Source: Mytilus galloprovincialis | Lineage: Eukaryota > Mollusca > Bivalvia > Mytilida > Mytilidae | Direction of reading: 5' to 3' | DNA: 64,000 nucleotides | Assembly: GCF_965363235.1 (NCBI RefSeq) | Contig: NC_134842.1 | Coordinates: 7,219,112 to 7,283,111, forward strand | Shown here: piece after piece, positions 61,466-64,000 of the stretch | How the letters are laid out: every line of letters begins with the position of its first letter | Numbering within the stretch: the stretch's first letter is position 1 | The notes under the pieces: model-generated | What the model saw: the letters and a program-made list of their open reading frames with translations, nothing else | Databases searched by the model: none | Told to the model about the DNA's origin: nothing | Program-made: the position numbers and the translations under genes

Positions 61466-63380
61466 TTTACTGTTACGTTACCTTATTGAAAAAGGGTGAA
61501 GACAATCTTTATGTTTTAATATTTTATTTATTTTCTTTTGTTTACATATTTTTTAATACCAAGTACCAAGTACCTGTGCCAAGTCATGAATACAACAGTT
61601 GTTATCAATTCCTTTGATGTGTTTGAGTTTTTGATATTGCCATTTGCTTAGGAACAAACCTTTAAGAATTGTCCTCGGAGTTCGGTATTTTTGTTATTTT
61701 TCTTTTTTAGTGTATGTAAATGAACATGTTGATGTCTAGTTTGTTGTTTGTTGATCTCTTGTTACAAGGATGTGCAATGTGATTGCGATTGCGATAACTA
61801 TTTACTAGTGTCAAAATAGCATAATTTGCATTTTTATGTCTCATTCGAAGGCATGAAATATGTAACGTGTTGTTTTCATTTTTAAAGCACTCTGTTGACC
61901 ATCTGCTGGAAGAATACCAAGTCCTCGATGGTATTATCAGCTCAGTATTGACTACTCCAATACTGATATTATTTACATAACAAACTTCCTTCAATTGTCA
62001 GTTTTTGATTTTAATAAAAAAAAAAAAAAAAAATAAGGTTTCAACTTTTTCAAGCAAATTCACATTAGATGGATTTTACTATTTGTTAGTGGGTTTTTTT
62101 TTATTACATAGATCTTCAACTGTTTTCGTATATCCTATACACCCTTGACTTTTATATATCTGGCTGTATTTGTCCGTTAGAATGTAAATCCTAAAAATGA
62201 TAAAGTGCTGTTTTCCTTCGTTGCTTCTTTCAATAAAGACCAAACTCATTAGAGAAGGCAATTCTATAAAATAAAAAGTGGAACAATTCAAACGAAGATA
62301 CAGCAACCTGATTAAATATAAATACATAAAATTGATATTTATTTTATAGATCCAAATGTAAAATAAACCACACTCACTGATAGGTCTATCATTATTGTTG
62401 CCATATAACCAGCAAAATATGCAAAAAGGATTATATTTGCTGTTTTCGTGCAATTTCATCTTTTAACAAATGGCAAAAAAATCATGAACGGTTCAATATA
62501 TTCAAAAACATAAGTGTGCGGTTATTTACATCACTAAGGTGCAACAATGTGCCAAATATGAACTCATTTTGTAAAAGTGACATTCCGTCGCTTTTGCATG
62601 GTTTTCCGGCAGATTGGAACATGATGCATCGAGAAATTGACAGTGAGCACCCGTTGATAACAAAACTTTAGATCAAAACTAAAAAGAGGACCATAATATT
62701 CCCATTCTCAAATAAACATGTGTTTGTAGAAATCTGCGTCATAACCATCTGCATATTGGTTTTATCTCTAAAATATATAATGAACAAGGGATTTGTCTGA
62801 GACATTTTTGTCCTTTTTCAAAAATATTCCACGGAGAGTACCAAGACCTATTAATAAATATTCAGTGTCTACTTCACAATTAATGTAAGTTGGTCTTCAG
62901 TTATTGATTATTACTGAAGTTGTATTTTTTTGCTTTACAGTTTTCCCTTTGTTTGTCTTTTTGTGCTATTGAGTTTTTTATCTCATGATTAATGACGGTA
63001 TTTATGCATAACGCTGTTATGGTTTTCTTTTAATAACGGCAGTCCCGGTTCAGGTTCAGGTGGGTCCTGATGAACTATAAGGAAAAAAATAGGGATTTAT
63101 TTGTGTTTTGTTTTTTACAGTGTCGTTTCTATTCGTTTTACACAATGTAATTTTATCTGCATCCTTGTCCCCATACTATCAACTACGAAATCTTTTATTT
63201 GCGTCTTTCGAAGATTTAATTGTACGTGTATTTGCATTTTTTGTCAGTTGTAATGCAAGGTAATATGATATTGACTGCGTATCCCAATTATCGTTACATT
63301 TACATGACTTATTCGATTGGTCTCCCAATGTTGTCAATGTAACAGAAATATAAACAAGTGTTATTCATGTGGAAATTTTA
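61466..63380. other. Gene-less region with repeat fragments
   Basis: A repeat fragment at about 61560-61700 resembles 3040-3160. An A-run lies at 62017-62034, and a small RT remnant at 62811-62890. No exon is recognised. Confidence 0.5.
62811..62890 (+). pseudogene. Small reverse-transcriptase remnant
   Basis: The sequence matches the 3' end of 13081-13294 at DNA level (TACCAAGACC, then TAATAAATATTCAGTGTCTA, then CTTCACAA). It has stops in the expected frame. Confidence 0.5.
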
Positions 63381-64000
63381 GCTAGCTAAAAATCAGGTTG
63401 TATGTTTTCCATGGGCAGCAAGTGTGCCTCTTCAATGGCAGACATGTACCTTAGCTAGCTATAAATCGGGTTGTATGTTTTCCATGGACAGCAAGTGTGC
63501 CTCTTCAATGGCAGACATGTACTGTTGCTAGCTATAAATCGGGTTGTATGTTTTCAAAGGACAGCAAGTGTGCCTCTTCAATGGCAGACATGTACTATTG
63601 CTAGCTATAAATCAGGTTATATGTTTTCCATGGACAGCAAGTGCGCCTCTTCAATGGCAGACATGTACTGTTGCTAGCTATAAATCGGGTTGTATGCTTT
63701 CCATGGACAGCAAGTGCACCTCTTCAATGGCAGACATGTACTGTTGCTAGCTATAAATCGGGTTGTATGTTTTCCATGAACAGCAAGTGCGCCTCTTCAA
63801 TGGCAGACATGTACTGTTGCTAGCTATAAATCGGGTTGTATGTTTTCCATGGACAGCAAGTGCGCCTTTTCAAAAGCAGACATGTACTGTTGCTAGCTAT
63901 AAATCGGGTTGTATGTTTTCCATGAACAGCAAGTGCGCCTCTTCAATGGCAGACATGTACTGTTGCTAGCTATAAATCGGGTTGTATGTTTTCCATGGAC
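63381..64000. repeat. 73-bp minisatellite, runs off the window end
   Basis: Units start at 63381, 63454, 63527, 63600, 63673, 63746, 63819 and 63892, with a partial unit from 63965. Each begins GCTAGCTATAAATCGGGTTG and contains TCTTCAATGGCAGACATGTA. Variation between units is only a few bases. The full array length is unknown because the window ends inside it. Confidence 0.97.

Noticed and set aside
63471..63969. Overlapping open frames in the 73-bp minisatellite
   Set aside because: The period is not a multiple of three and a stop recurs every three units, so the frames are a by-product of the repeat.
63381..64000. Possible CRISPR-like array
   Set aside because: The repeats are directly joined 73-bp units without unique spacers, and the genome is animal.

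Overview
The window is animal nuclear DNA, most likely from a bivalve mollusc close to Mytilus. It is AT-rich, its genes are split by GT-AG introns, and most of the DNA is dispersed repeats of a kind I recognise as common in mussel genomes; the genus is an inference and was not tested by a search. I see no bacterial operons, rRNA genes, CRISPR arrays or viral genes. Gene content is low: five intact genes, two truncated or broken copies, and a thick layer of small mobile elements.

Layout. At 942-2365 (+) lie exons 3 and 4 of a dead 3-beta-hydroxysteroid dehydrogenase (3bHSD) copy, followed at 3710-5305 (-) by the last three exons of a glycine/methionine-rich gene. Both are the partial twin of a block about 22 kb away: an intact four-exon 3bHSD-like gene (18402-26122, +) tail-to-tail with an intact glycine/methionine-rich gene, gene A (27316-29707, -). 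The duplication matches roughly 240-5450 to 22195-28990. Between the two blocks is an uninterrupted dynein light chain (LC8) gene at 11524-11793 (+).

The right half carries two more genes of the glycine/methionine-rich family on the minus strand: gene C (39653-41847) and gene D (50719-54658). Genes A, C and D share one architecture. Each has a TATA box, a non-coding first exon, a signal-peptide exon that runs into GMGG repeats, an 18-nt micro-exon encoding a furin-type site (R-Y-R/K-R), and a tiny last exon encoding a Tyr/Asp-rich tail (NADYSQGYDY, ATDSYSYDY or STDSYSYDY). C and D also carry Met-Pro repeats. All splice junctions within the coding region are phase 1. This is the most interesting system in the window: a tandem family of secreted, probably proprotein-processed, methionine-rich structural proteins. 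A role in shell matrix, byssus or a similar extracellular material is an inference.

The rest is mobile or repeat DNA: TTAA-flanked MITEs (one with its empty site visible nearby), several foldback elements including a 42-bp perfect hairpin, a tRNA-like sequence inside a 12-bp inverted repeat, decayed reverse-transcriptase fragments, three minisatellites, a degenerate satellite around 60-61 kb, and many copies of mussel-type dispersed repeats. About half of the window has no gene I can support.
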